A stretch of 64,000 nt of DNA from contig DGWI01000028.1 in the NCBI GenBank assembly GCA_002396085.1, positions 15,293 through 79,292 on the forward strand, read 5' to 3'. Below the pieces are notes generated by a model. That model saw nothing but the letters and a program-made list of their open reading frames with translations. It searched no databases and was not told where the DNA came from. Of the stretch, positions 26,520 to 35,086 are shown piece after piece; positions within the stretch are counted from its first letter, which is position 1, and the number at the start of each line of letters is the position of its first letter. The translations under genes and the position numbers were made by a program. This DNA is from Porphyromonadaceae bacterium UBA4262. GTDB taxonomy: Bacteria; Bacteroidota; Bacteroidia; Bacteroidales; Muribaculaceae.

Positions 26520-28358
26520 TTACTTCACGATGAACTTCTTGCCGTTCTGGATGTAGATGCCAGCGGGCAGACTCTTAGCGTTCATCTTCTGGCCCATGAT
26601 GTTGTAGACAGGAGCATTGACATCGAGTTCGGCCTTGACGGTCTCGATAGCCGTTGTGGGCAACTCATAGTAAACAATGTTTGACTTGTTCACAACAGGA
26701 ACCTTCTTGGGAGCACCCTCACTCTCAGGCACGTCGACAGTGTAGATGGCCTGGATACCGATGCGACGGGTGAACATAGGCTCGAAGCCTTGGGCGTTGG
26801 TGCGATAGAAGTAGACATAGCCCTTGTGGAAGTCAACACCGCTCTCATAGATCCAGTAGGGAACCTCGGTGATGGGCTCAGTCAGGTCGTCGTAGGTGTA
26901 GACGGCAGGATCGAAGGTGAAGATCTGGTCGTCGTCGGTGAAGATGCTGTAGCTCAGGCACTCGGGATCGATCATGTTGCCATCAACGTCGGTGGTGGGC
27001 AGCACGAAGTCAAATGTGCTGAAGCCGCTCTCGTCACCGCAGTCATACCAAGGCTCCTCGGGCAGGGTGGGATCGGCGGGAACGGCGGGAACTGCATTCA
27101 CAATCTGGCCCTTAACGCCAAACTCAAGTGCGCCGGCCCAAGTCAGGTCGTCGCTGTACATAGCGTACAGACCGGTAGCGTTGTAGTTCTCGGGGAACTC
27201 AAGGGTTGCATCGCCCTCGCTGTTCTGCAGCTCGATGACATCGTCGCCAATCATGAAATAGATGTTCTCGGCCTCCTCGTCAACTTCGGTGCCCAGGTAG
27301 TAGCCTTCCTCGCCGTTCTCGTCAACATCTTGATAGACGTAGGTCGAACCCCACATCAGCTGCACGCCATACTCGCTCTCCTCGTCGTAGCTCAGGTACT
27401 GACCCACGGGGATGGTAATCAAGCCGGTCATCCAGTCGTAGGTACCCTCGACCCAGCTGTTGTAGCTGTCGAACCACCACAACGGGTTCTGGATATAGAC
27501 CTTGCCGTCGAGCTCGCCGTCGGTCTTGCCGAACACGACATTCATCTTGCCGTCAACTGTGGTCGTACCCAGTCCAAATAAACTGCTGTAGATGCAGTTG
27601 CCGCTGCGGAAGTAGCTGTAGAGGTCACCCTCGGGCTGCTCGGTGATGACGGTGGGGAGAACCATATCGTCGATGTTGACAGGGTCGCTCAGCACCTGCG
27701 AGAAGTTGCAGAAGCCGCTCCAGCTCAGGTCATCGGTCCATCTTGCACTCAGGCCGGTGCCCATATATGCTGCCTCCGACGATGTGTCGGTGCTGGTGGG
27801 CTCAATGCCACCCTGCATAGTCAGGCTGCCATCCTCGCCCAGAAGGTAAGTGACCTCGGTCACAGTGTCGTCGACAACAAAGTCAAAGTACTCGCCATCG
27901 AAGGTGACACTACCCCAGACGAGCACGATGTCGGCATCATAGCTGGCGCTGTAATATACCGATTGTCCCAGGGGGATAGTGAGGACATTGCCCTCGAGCG
28001 TACCCTCAACCCAGTTGTTGCCGAATGAGCTACCCGAGTTGTAGAGGATGTTGCGCACATACACTGTGTTGCCCTCGCCGAAGACCACGCGAGTGTTGCC
28101 GCTCATGTCGCCAACATAGAGGCTGCTGCCGCTAGCATAGTCGGCACGGCCACTGGTGGTGTAGTTGTAGGCTGAGCCCTCGGGCTGCTCGTTGATCACG
28201 CGAGCGGGAGCCTTCTTGGCGGCCTGGATGTCCTTCTTGGTCATCACTTGCTCCTTGACGATCTTCTTGTCGATGGGGCGAACGTGGGTCTTAAACCCTG
28301 CTGCAGAAGCCGATGCGGCCACTGCCAGTGCTACAAAAAGTACTGATAACTTTTTCAT
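26520..28358 (-). CDS. Secreted T9SS cargo protein, duplicated-domain family (copy 1)
   Basis: A protein of 612 residues. Start at 28358, the ATG within GCTTATGAAAAAG. Signal peptide MKKLSVLFVALAVAASASA. After a basic segment it has two copies of a domain of about 180 residues, each beginning EQPEG and containing a VVFG strand, a WVEGT turn, an IP-GQ strand, a WGS strand and a TGL-A-DD end (about residues 58-235 and 240-425). A third unique part follows (about 430-560), then the sorting tail YNIMGQKMNAKSLPAGIYIQ with NGKKFIVK. The protein is acidic. Its 3' part is nearly identical at DNA level to the next gene upstream. It is probably surface-exposed; the ligand is unknown. Confidence 0.75.
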   Translation of the reverse strand: MKKLSVLFVALAVAASASAAGFKTHVRPIDKKIVKEQVMTKKDIQAAKKAPARVINEQPEGSAYNYTTSGRADYASGSSLYVGDMSGNTRVVFGEGNTVYVRNILYNSGSSFGNNWVEGTLEGNVLTIPLGQSVYYSASYDADIVLVWGSVTFDGEYFDFVVDDTVTEVTYLLGEDGSLTMQGGIEPTSTDTSSEAAYMGTGLSARWTDDLSWSGFCNFSQVLSDPVNIDDMVLPTVITEQPEGDLYSYFRSGNCIYSSLFGLGTTTVDGKMNVVFGKTDGELDGKVYIQNPLWWFDSYNSWVEGTYDWMTGLITIPVGQYLSYDEESEYGVQLMWGSTYVYQDVDENGEEGYYLGTEVDEEAENIYFMIGDDVIELQNSEGDATLEFPENYNATGLYAMYSDDLTWAGALEFGVKGQIVNAVPAVPADPTLPEEPWYDCGDESGFSTFDFVLPTTDVDGNMIDPECLSYSIFTDDDQIFTFDPAVYTYDDLTEPITEVPYWIYESGVDFHKGYVYFYRTNAQGFEPMFTRRIGIQAIYTVDVPESEGAPKKVPVVNKSNIVYYELPTTAIETVKAELDVNAPVYNIMGQKMNAKSLPAGIYIQNGKKFIVK

Positions 28359-28403
28359 AAGCATAAGTTGTTTTAGTTAATAATTAGAGTAATAAATCGC
28401 CCC

Positions 28404-28411
28404 CAAAAGTA
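28404..28411 (-). promoter_or_regulatory. -7 box of cargo copy 1
   Basis: TACTTTTG on the minus strand fits TAnnTTTG, about 45 bp before the start. The nearest TTTG upstream is at 23 bp, longer than usual. Confidence 0.4.
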
Positions 28412-28498
28412 CTATTATTTTTTACAAATAGAAAGAATTAGTATGCAAATAGTTGATTTTTGTTAGCAAAAGATGTGTTTTCGGTAGAATGTGTATGA

Positions 28499-28528
28499 AA
28501 TAGGCTCCAGAATTATCTGGAGCCTATT
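28499..28528 (-). terminator. Hairpin after cargo copy 2
   Basis: A 12-bp perfect stem AATAGGCTCCAG/CTGGAGCCTATT (28499-28510 with 28517-28528). On the minus strand it is followed by only a short T run, so termination may be partial. Confidence 0.65.
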
Positions 28529-28587
28529 GAAAGGGATAGTGTGGTCAGAATAGTGAGACTATCCGATGACCATGTAGCATGATTGCA

Positions 28588-30462
28588 TTACTTCACGATG
28601 AACTTCTTGCCGTTCTGGATGTAGATGCCAGCGGGCAGACTCTTAGCGTTCATCTTCTGGCCCATGATGTTGTAGACAGGAGCATTGACATCGAGTTCGG
28701 CCTTGACGGTCTCGATAGCAGTGTTGGGCAACTCATAGTAAACAATGTTAGACTTGTTCACAACAGGAACCTTCTTGGGAGCACCCTCACTCTCAGGCAC
28801 GTCGACAGTGTAGATAGCCTGGACACCAATGCGACGCTCGAACAGAGGCTCGAAGCCCTGGGCGTTAGTGCGATAGAAGTAGACACGGTAGGGATAGAAG
28901 TCATAACCATTGCTGTAGATCCAGTAAGGAATCTCGGTCATGTCCTCCTCCAGGTCATAGCTGTAGGTAGCTGCCTCGAAGGTGAAGATCTGATCGTCAT
29001 CGGTGTAGATGCTGTAGCTCAGGTGCTCGGGATCGATCATATTGCCATCAACGTCGGTGGTGGGCATCTCGAACGAGAAGCGGCTGTAGCCACTCTCGTC
29101 ACCGCCGTCATTCCAGGTGTAATTGTTCTCGTTGGTCTGATCCACGATAGGATCGGCAGGAACAGCGGGAACAAGGTTCACAATCTGGCCCTTAACGCCA
29201 AACTCCAGAGCGCCGGCCCAAGACTGGTCGTCGTTGTACATAGCGTACAGACCGGTAGCGTTGTAGTTCTCGGGGAACTCAAGGGTTGCATCGCCCTCGC
29301 TGTTCTGCAGTTCGATGACATCGTCGGCAATCATGTAGTAGATGTTCTCGGCCTCCTCGTCAAGTTCGGTGCCCAGGTAGTAGCCTTCCTCACCGTTCTC
29401 GTCGACATCCTGATAGACGTAGGTCGAGCCCCACATCAGCTGTACGCCATACTCGCCGTCTTCATTCCAACTCAGGTACTGGCCCACGGGGATGGTGATC
29501 ATGCCGGTCATCCAGTCGTAGGTACCCTCAACCCAAGTGTTGTTGCCGTCGAACCACCACATCGGGTTCTGGATGTAGACCTTGCCGTCGAGCTGGCCAT
29601 CGGTCTTGCCGAAGACAACGTTCATCTTGCCGTCTACTGCCGACGTACCCAGGCCGAAGAGACTGCTGTAGATGCAGTTGCCGGCGCGATAGTAGGTGTA
29701 GAGGTCACCCTCGGGCTGCTCGGTAATCATGGTCGGGGCCACTGCGGGCTCGGCGGGATCGCTGAACACGGTGTTCCACTCGAGGCAGCCGCTCCAGCTG
29801 TTGTCATCGGTCCAGTAAGCCGACAGGCCGGTGCCCAGATAGGCATTGATGTCGCTGGCATCGGTCGACTCGGGAGCCACGGTGCCATTCAGGGTGTAGG
29901 TCTGGTTCTCAGGGTCGATGGTGTAGGTCACTGCAGTGACGCTCTCATCGCGAGTGAAGCCAATTGTATAGTTGCCCTCCTCGTTTTGCTCGGCATAGGG
30001 GGTGCCCCAGCACAACATAACGTCGGCCTGATACTGGTCGCTCCAGTAGATCGACTGGCCCATGGGCACGGTCAGGGTGTTGCCCTCGATGGTACCCTGC
30101 ACCCAAGCGTGGCCAAAGCTGTTGGCCGAGCCGTAGAGCAGGTCGCGAATGTAGACGGTGGTGCCGTCGGCATCGAAGACAAAGCGAGCCTTGGTACCTG
30201 CCTGGTCGCCCAGATACAGGCTGCCGCCGCTAGCGTAGGTGCCGCCACCGGTGCGCTGGTAGTCGAATGCCTCACCTTCGGGCTGCTCAGTGATCACGCG
30301 AGCAGGCGACTTCTTGGCATTGGCGATGCTCTGCTTCGACATCACATTCTCCTTCTGGATTTGATACTTGTTGATTGAACGTACGCTAGACTTGAATTGT
30401 CCAGCTGCAGATGCCGACACGGCTACTGCAAGAGCTACAAAAAGTACTGATAACTTTTTCAT
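28588..30462 (-). CDS. Secreted T9SS cargo protein, duplicated-domain family (copy 2)
   Basis: A protein of 624 residues starting MKKLSVLFVALAVAVSASAA, the same leader as copy 1. It has the same plan: signal peptide, Lys-rich stretch, two EQPEG domains (about residues 58-240 and 248-430), a unique acidic part with GGDESGYSRFSFEMPTTDVD, then the same sorting tail YNIMGQKMNAKSLPAGIYIQ. Its second domain and the whole C-terminus are almost the same as copy 1, while the first domains differ more, which suggests duplication followed by local gene conversion. It has its own strong promoter. It is likely a T9SS-exported surface or secreted protein of unknown ligand. Confidence 0.75.
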   Translation of the reverse strand: MKKLSVLFVALAVAVSASAAGQFKSSVRSINKYQIQKENVMSKQSIANAKKSPARVITEQPEGEAFDYQRTGGGTYASGGSLYLGDQAGTKARFVFDADGTTVYIRDLLYGSANSFGHAWVQGTIEGNTLTVPMGQSIYWSDQYQADVMLCWGTPYAEQNEEGNYTIGFTRDESVTAVTYTIDPENQTYTLNGTVAPESTDASDINAYLGTGLSAYWTDDNSWSGCLEWNTVFSDPAEPAVAPTMITEQPEGDLYTYYRAGNCIYSSLFGLGTSAVDGKMNVVFGKTDGQLDGKVYIQNPMWWFDGNNTWVEGTYDWMTGMITIPVGQYLSWNEDGEYGVQLMWGSTYVYQDVDENGEEGYYLGTELDEEAENIYYMIADDVIELQNSEGDATLEFPENYNATGLYAMYNDDQSWAGALEFGVKGQIVNLVPAVPADPIVDQTNENNYTWNDGGDESGYSRFSFEMPTTDVDGNMIDPEHLSYSIYTDDDQIFTFEAATYSYDLEEDMTEIPYWIYSNGYDFYPYRVYFYRTNAQGFEPLFERRIGVQAIYTVDVPESEGAPKKVPVVNKSNIVYYELPNTAIETVKAELDVNAPVYNIMGQKMNAKSLPAGIYIQNGKKFIVK

Positions 30463-30535
30463 AAGCGTCTGTTTTTGGTTTATAAATTTAGTTAATTGGT
30501 AAATGAAGTTAGATGTTATAACATTTAACTGCCCA

Positions 30536-30566
30536 CAAAGGTAATAAATTTTTTATAAACAACAAA
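30536..30566 (-). promoter_or_regulatory. Promoter of cargo copy 2
   Basis: On the minus strand TTTG (30563-30566), 19 bp, TACCTTTG (30536-30543): an exact match to the Bacteroidota consensus, about 70 bp before the start. Confidence 0.8.
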
Positions 30567-30627
30567 ATTTAACGGTCGAAAAAATAGAAAATTGGTGCTT
30601 TTTTGATTTTTTGCAAGCATTATGTCA

Positions 30628-30668
30628 CAAAAAACAAAGTCTTGGAACACCATATTCCAAGACTTTGT
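30628..30668 (-). terminator. Terminator of korAB
   Basis: A perfect 14-bp stem ACAAAGTCTTGGAA/TTCCAAGACTTTGT with a 7-nt loop, followed on the minus strand by a T run. Confidence 0.9.
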
Positions 30669-30726
30669 GGCATTTTGCAACCAATAACTTTGACTAGGCT
30701 AACAAAATGTCTAGATTGGTTTTGTG

Positions 30727-31761
30727 CTATTTGACCTCCCAGGTGTCGCCAGACATGACCACATCGCGCAGGCAAGTGAAGCCGTGCATTTGTTTGGCTT
30801 GCTCGACTTGTTCGGCAACAGCGGTGTCGTAGGTTGGAGCCTCGACATCGCGGATCACACCCACTGCTACGGGCAGGTCGGTGCCGTCCATCATGGCCAG
30901 CATCTGGTGAACAAACGTCTGCTGGCAGTGAGCATCGTGAACCAGCACATCGTCGAGTGTGTAGCCGTCCTCGCCGATGGTCACAGCCTTGAGGCCGAAG
31001 CCGTCTTGCACGATGCCACGATTCTTGTCGCGGCCGAAGATCATCTTCTCGCCGTGCACCAAGTGAATGGTGCGGTCGGGGCGCACCTCACGGTCGGTGA
31101 TGTTGCTGTGGATGCCGTTGTTGAAGATCATGCAGTTGACCAGTATCTCGACCACCGAGCAACCCTTGTGGCGGGCGGCGGCCTCCATGACCTCCTGGCT
31201 GGTGCCCAACTCGACATCGATGCTGCGGGCAAAGAATGTGCCACGAGCGCCGAAGGTCAACTCGGCGGGATTGAACGGATCCTCGGTCGTGCCATAGGGC
31301 GACGACTTGCTCTTGAAGCCACGAGCACTGGTGGGCGAGAACTGCCCCTTGGTCAAGCCGTAGATGCGGTTGTTGAGCAACAGCAGGTTGACATCCAGGT
31401 TGCGGCGCACCTCATGAATGAAGTGGTTGCCACCGATGGCCAGACAGTCGCCATCGCCTGCCACTTGCCACACGGTCATGTCGGGATTGGCAGTCTTGAA
31501 GCCTGTTGCAACAGCACCACCACGACCATGGATGGTGTGGAAGGCGTATGTGTTGGTGTAGTAGGGCAGACGCGAGCTGCAGCCGATGCCCGAGATCACG
31601 GCAGTCTTCTCGGATGGGATGCCCAGTGCGGCCATGGCCTTGAGCAGCACGTTGAACACGGCGTGGTCGCCACAACCCGGGCACCAGCGGATGGGCTGGT
31701 TGTTCTTGAAGTCGAGTGGCTTGTAGGCCTTCGGGGCCTCTGTGTTTGTATTCTGTTCCAT
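30727..31761 (-). CDS. korB: 2-oxoglutarate:ferredoxin oxidoreductase, beta subunit
   Basis: A protein of 344 residues. It binds thiamine diphosphate: CPGCGDHAVFN near the start, then GIGCSSRLPYYTN, HGRGGAVATGFK, and the cofactor motif GDGDCLAIGG with the later LLLLNNRIYGLTKGQ. With the alpha subunit it oxidatively decarboxylates 2-oxoglutarate to succinyl-CoA and reduces ferredoxin in the cytoplasm. Its ATG overlaps the korA stop by one base (TAATG on the minus strand), so translation is probably coupled. A related 2-oxoacid substrate is possible. Confidence 0.9.
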   Translation of the reverse strand: MEQNTNTEAPKAYKPLDFKNNQPIRWCPGCGDHAVFNVLLKAMAALGIPSEKTAVISGIGCSSRLPYYTNTYAFHTIHGRGGAVATGFKTANPDMTVWQVAGDGDCLAIGGNHFIHEVRRNLDVNLLLLNNRIYGLTKGQFSPTSARGFKSKSSPYGTTEDPFNPAELTFGARGTFFARSIDVELGTSQEVMEAAARHKGCSVVEILVNCMIFNNGIHSNITDREVRPDRTIHLVHGEKMIFGRDKNRGIVQDGFGLKAVTIGEDGYTLDDVLVHDAHCQQTFVHQMLAMMDGTDLPVAVGVIRDVEAPTYDTAVAEQVEQAKQMHGFTCLRDVVMSGDTWEVK

Positions 31762-33611
31762 TACAATTCCTCCTCCATCATGATGTTTTTCACTCCGTCA
31801 ACAATCTCTTGTACCATGAACGGTTGGCCTTGCACCTTATTAATATGGCAGATGTTCAGGTTAGGCACCTTGCTCTGCAGGTAACTTGCCATTTGTCCTG
31901 TGTTCAACTCGGCGACAATCACCGTCTTGAAGCGGCTCAGCAACTCGGCCGTGTTCTTGGGCAGCGGGTTGATGTAGCGCAAGTGGGTCATCGCAATCTT
32001 GAAGCCCTCGTTGTTCAGGCGGTTAACCGCGTCAAGGATGTGCCCGTAGGTGCTGCCCCAACCCAGGATGATGGTGTCGGCAGTGGGGTCGCCCTTGAGT
32101 TTGAGTTCGGGGATGTAGTTGGCGATGTTGGCAATCTTCATGCGACGTGTCTCGACCATGTGTGCATGGTTGATGGGGTCGTTGCTCAAGATTCCGGTGT
32201 TGTAATCCTTCTCCAGGCCACCCACCACATGTTCCAGCCCTGGGGTGCCGGGGACTGCCCAGTAGCGGATGCCCAGTGCATTGCGCATGAACGGGGTCCA
32301 GGTTGCTTTGACGGCATCGGGGACAAAGTTGGGTTTAATGACAGGATATTCGCCTTCGTCAGGAATGCGCCATGCCGACGAGCCGTTGGCGATGAATGCG
32401 TCGGTCAGCAGGATGACAGGGGTCATGTGCTCGATGGCGATGCGGGCTGCCTGGAATGCCATCTTGAAGCAGTCGGTGGGTGAGGCGGCGGCAAGCACCA
32501 CCAGTGGGCTCTCGCCACTGCGGCCATACAGGGCCTGCTGCAGGTCGGTCTGCTCGGTCTTGGTCGGCAGACCTGTCGAGGGACCACCGCGTTGCACGTC
32601 GACCAGCACCAGTGGAAGTTCGGCCATGACAGCCAGACCCAGGGCCTCGCTCTTCAGGGCCAGACCGGGACCAGAGGTGGAGGTGACTGCCAGATGACCG
32701 GCAAATGCTGCGCCAATAGCCGAGCAGATGCCGCCAATCTCGTCCTCCATCTGGATAGCCTTCACGCCCAGGTCGCGGCGCTTGGCCAGTTCATGCAGGA
32801 TGTCGGTGGCGGGGGTGATGGGGTAAGAACCCAGGAACAATGGGCGACCGCTCATCTCCGAAGCCTTGATCAGACCCCAGGCGGTAGCCTTGTTGCCAGT
32901 GACATCGGTGTAGATGCCGGGACGCACGTCATCGCTCTGGATGCGGTAGGTCGACACGGTGGCGTGGATGTTGTGGCCATAGTTGTAGCCGCCCTTGATG
33001 ACCAGTTCGTTGGCCTCATAGACAGCAGGCTTGTCGGCAAACTTCGCCTTCAGGAACTTCAGCGGAGCCTCCATGGGACGGTTGAACAGCCAGCACACCA
33101 GACCCAGTGCAAACATGTTGCGGCACTTGAGCTGTGCCTTCAGGTCCATGCCCGTGTCCTTGAGGGCCTCCTTGACCATCGTGGTGATGGGGGCCTCAAT
33201 GACCTGAGCGGTCAAGCCCAGTTCCTCGTAGGGATCGGAGGTGGTGTACAAGGCCTTGTCCAGACCGGCCTGAGTGAAGGTGTCGATGTCGACGATGGCG
33301 GCACCGTTCTTGCGCAGATACTGAGCGTTCTGCTTGAGAGCCGCTGGGTTCATAGCCACCAGCACATCGCACTCGTCACCGGGGGTGTGCACGCCATGGC
33401 CAATGTGAACCTGGAAACCCGAGACACCACCGAGCGAGCCTTGCGGGGCGCGCACCTCGGCAGGATAGTCGGGGAAGGTCGAGATGCGGTCGCCCAGTCC
33501 GGCGCTCACATTCGAGAAAATGTTGCCAGCCAACTGCATGCCATCACCGCTGTCGCCCGAGAAGCGCACAACGATGCTCTGCCTGAACTGGACTTTTGCT
33601 TTTTCTGCCAT
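31761..33611 (-). CDS. korA: 2-oxoglutarate:ferredoxin oxidoreductase, fused gamma-alpha subunit
   Basis: A protein of 616 residues. The first 190 or so form the gamma domain (VVRFSGDSGDGMQLAGNIFS, APQGSLGGVSGFQVHIG); the rest is the alpha part (GSYPITPATDILHELAK, MEDEIGGICSAIGAAFAG, TSTSGPGLALKSEALG). This fused layout is usual for Kor in Bacteroidota. It pairs with korB, one base downstream. A consensus promoter lies about 50 bp upstream of the start. The enzyme links the TCA cycle to ferredoxin in anaerobes. Confidence 0.92.
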   Translation of the reverse strand: MAEKAKVQFRQSIVVRFSGDSGDGMQLAGNIFSNVSAGLGDRISTFPDYPAEVRAPQGSLGGVSGFQVHIGHGVHTPGDECDVLVAMNPAALKQNAQYLRKNGAAIVDIDTFTQAGLDKALYTTSDPYEELGLTAQVIEAPITTMVKEALKDTGMDLKAQLKCRNMFALGLVCWLFNRPMEAPLKFLKAKFADKPAVYEANELVIKGGYNYGHNIHATVSTYRIQSDDVRPGIYTDVTGNKATAWGLIKASEMSGRPLFLGSYPITPATDILHELAKRRDLGVKAIQMEDEIGGICSAIGAAFAGHLAVTSTSGPGLALKSEALGLAVMAELPLVLVDVQRGGPSTGLPTKTEQTDLQQALYGRSGESPLVVLAAASPTDCFKMAFQAARIAIEHMTPVILLTDAFIANGSSAWRIPDEGEYPVIKPNFVPDAVKATWTPFMRNALGIRYWAVPGTPGLEHVVGGLEKDYNTGILSNDPINHAHMVETRRMKIANIANYIPELKLKGDPTADTIILGWGSTYGHILDAVNRLNNEGFKIAMTHLRYINPLPKNTAELLSRFKTVIVAELNTGQMASYLQSKVPNLNICHINKVQGQPFMVQEIVDGVKNIMMEEEL

Positions 33612-33657
33612 TTGTTATTTTTTGTTTTGTCAGTTATATGCTTTGGTAATTCGTCGG

Positions 33658-33689
33658 CAAAATTACTACTTATTTTCTTGCTGCACAAA
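33658..33689 (-). promoter_or_regulatory. Promoter of korAB
   Basis: Minus strand: TTTG (33686-33689), 20 bp, TAATTTTG (33658-33665). Confidence 0.8.
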
Positions 33690-33849
33690 CTTTTTAAGGT
33701 CTTTTCTTTGCCCTCTCTACCTGTGCTAGTGCTCATTGTGACACGTTTTTGCGACTTCGGTTGACATTTGGTCGCCTCGAGTTTGAAAACATCGGCAAAT
33801 GGTCACTGATAGTGCGAAAAAATACCCAAAAATAAAAAATAACAATGGA

Positions 33850-33881
33850 TTTGGTGGATTGCGGCAAAAGTGCTAATTTTG
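33850..33881 (+). promoter_or_regulatory. Promoter of the delta-prime gene
   Basis: Plus strand: TTTG (33850-33853), 20 bp, TAATTTTG (33874-33881), 20 bp before the ATG at 33902. Confidence 0.8.
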
Positions 33882-33901
33882 CACAAACAAACCGACCAAT
33901 A

Positions 33902-35029
33902 ATGAAATTTAGCGATATCATAGGCAACGAGCAGGCTGTGCAACAGGTGAGAAACCTCATTGATGCCGACCGCTTGCCACACGCATTGCTGCTCCATGGT
34001 GAGCCTGGTGTGCCCAAACTGGCACTGGCTCGCGTCATGGCGCAGTATCTGCACTGCACCGACCGTCGCGACGGGGAGCCTTGTGGGCAATGCCCGGCAT
34101 GCTGTCAGCACGAGACATTCAATCACACCGACACGTTCTTCTCGTTTCCCTACTGGCGCAAGGACAAGAACTCTGAGGCCTGTTGCGACGACTTTTTGCC
34201 CTATTGGCGCGAGTTCCTCGGCGACTGTCCCGTCGTTGAGGACTATCAGCACTGGCTGGAGTTGCTCAAGAACGAGAACTCGCAGCCCGAAATCTTGGTG
34301 CGTGAGAGTGCCAATATCTTGCGCAAGATGAGTATGTCATCGTTCACGAGCAAATACAAGGTAGGCATCATCTGGCTACCCGAGAAACTGCGCGAGGATG
34401 CCGCCAACAAACTGCTCAAACTCATCGAGGAGCCATACGACGACTGCAAGTTTATCCTTGTCAGTGACAATGCTAAGGCCATCCTGGGTACCATCTACTC
34501 CAGGACTCAACGCATCGAGATGCGGAGGCTCGGCACACAGCGTGTAGCACAGTATCTGGTCGACCGATATGGCATCGACACGCAAGACGCGCTGGCCGTG
34601 GCGGCACCGGCCGATGGCAATGTGTTGCAGGCCATTCACAGCATGCAGCAGGATAGCGAGGTACATGAGTTCCATCAGGCGTTTGTCGAGTTGATGCGTT
34701 TGGCCTATATGCGCAACTTGGGCATGTTGCGCAACTGGGCCGAGCGGGTGGCCGACATGAAGCGCGAGAAGTCGCGTCGATTTCTCGACTATGCGGCACG
34801 ACAGGTGCGCGAGAACTTCATCTACAACCTGCATCATCCCGACTTGAACTATCTCACGCGTGAGGAACAGCAGTTCAGCACCCGGTTTGCTCCCTTCATC
34901 AACGAGGCCAATGTCGAGCGCATGTATGAGCAGTTCCGCCTTGCCGCCGAGCAGATTGCAGGCAACGGCAACGCCAAGATTATCCTGTTTGACATGGCTG
35001 TGCGCATCACCATCCTCATCAAGGTCTAG
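33902..35029 (+). CDS. DNA polymerase III delta-prime (clamp loader) subunit
   Basis: A protein of 375 residues. The ATG at 33902 begins MKFSDIIGNEQAVQQVRNLI, a typical clamp-loader start; an in-frame ATG at 33845 lies upstream of the promoter box. It has a P-loop-like HGEPGVPKLALA that lacks the standard GKT, a zinc-module set of Cys (HCTDRRDGEPCGQCPACCQH), and the LIEEPYDDCKFILVSDN region. Delta-prime is a stator of the clamp loader that places the beta sliding clamp on DNA and often lacks a functional ATP site. It is followed by an AddB-like gene after 57 bp containing AT-rich repeats. Confidence 0.85.
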   Translation: MKFSDIIGNEQAVQQVRNLIDADRLPHALLLHGEPGVPKLALARVMAQYLHCTDRRDGEPCGQCPACCQHETFNHTDTFFSFPYWRKDKNSEACCDDFLPYWREFLGDCPVVEDYQHWLELLKNENSQPEILVRESANILRKMSMSSFTSKYKVGIIWLPEKLREDAANKLLKLIEEPYDDCKFILVSDNAKAILGTIYSRTQRIEMRRLGTQRVAQYLVDRYGIDTQDALAVAAPADGNVLQAIHSMQQDSEVHEFHQAFVELMRLAYMRNLGMLRNWAERVADMKREKSRRFLDYAARQVRENFIYNLHHPDLNYLTREEQQFSTRFAPFINEANVERMYEQFRLAAEQIAGNGNAKIILFDMAVRITILIKV

Positions 35030-35086
35030 GGTAACACCCTATTTTCAATTCTCAATTTCTTATTTAACAATTATCATTCATTTGAC

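Noticed and set aside
28579..30378. A 599-residue plus-strand frame opposite cargo copy 2
   Set aside because: It mirrors the codon use of the real gene on the other strand, has no signal peptide or family motif, and ends inside the gene it overlaps.
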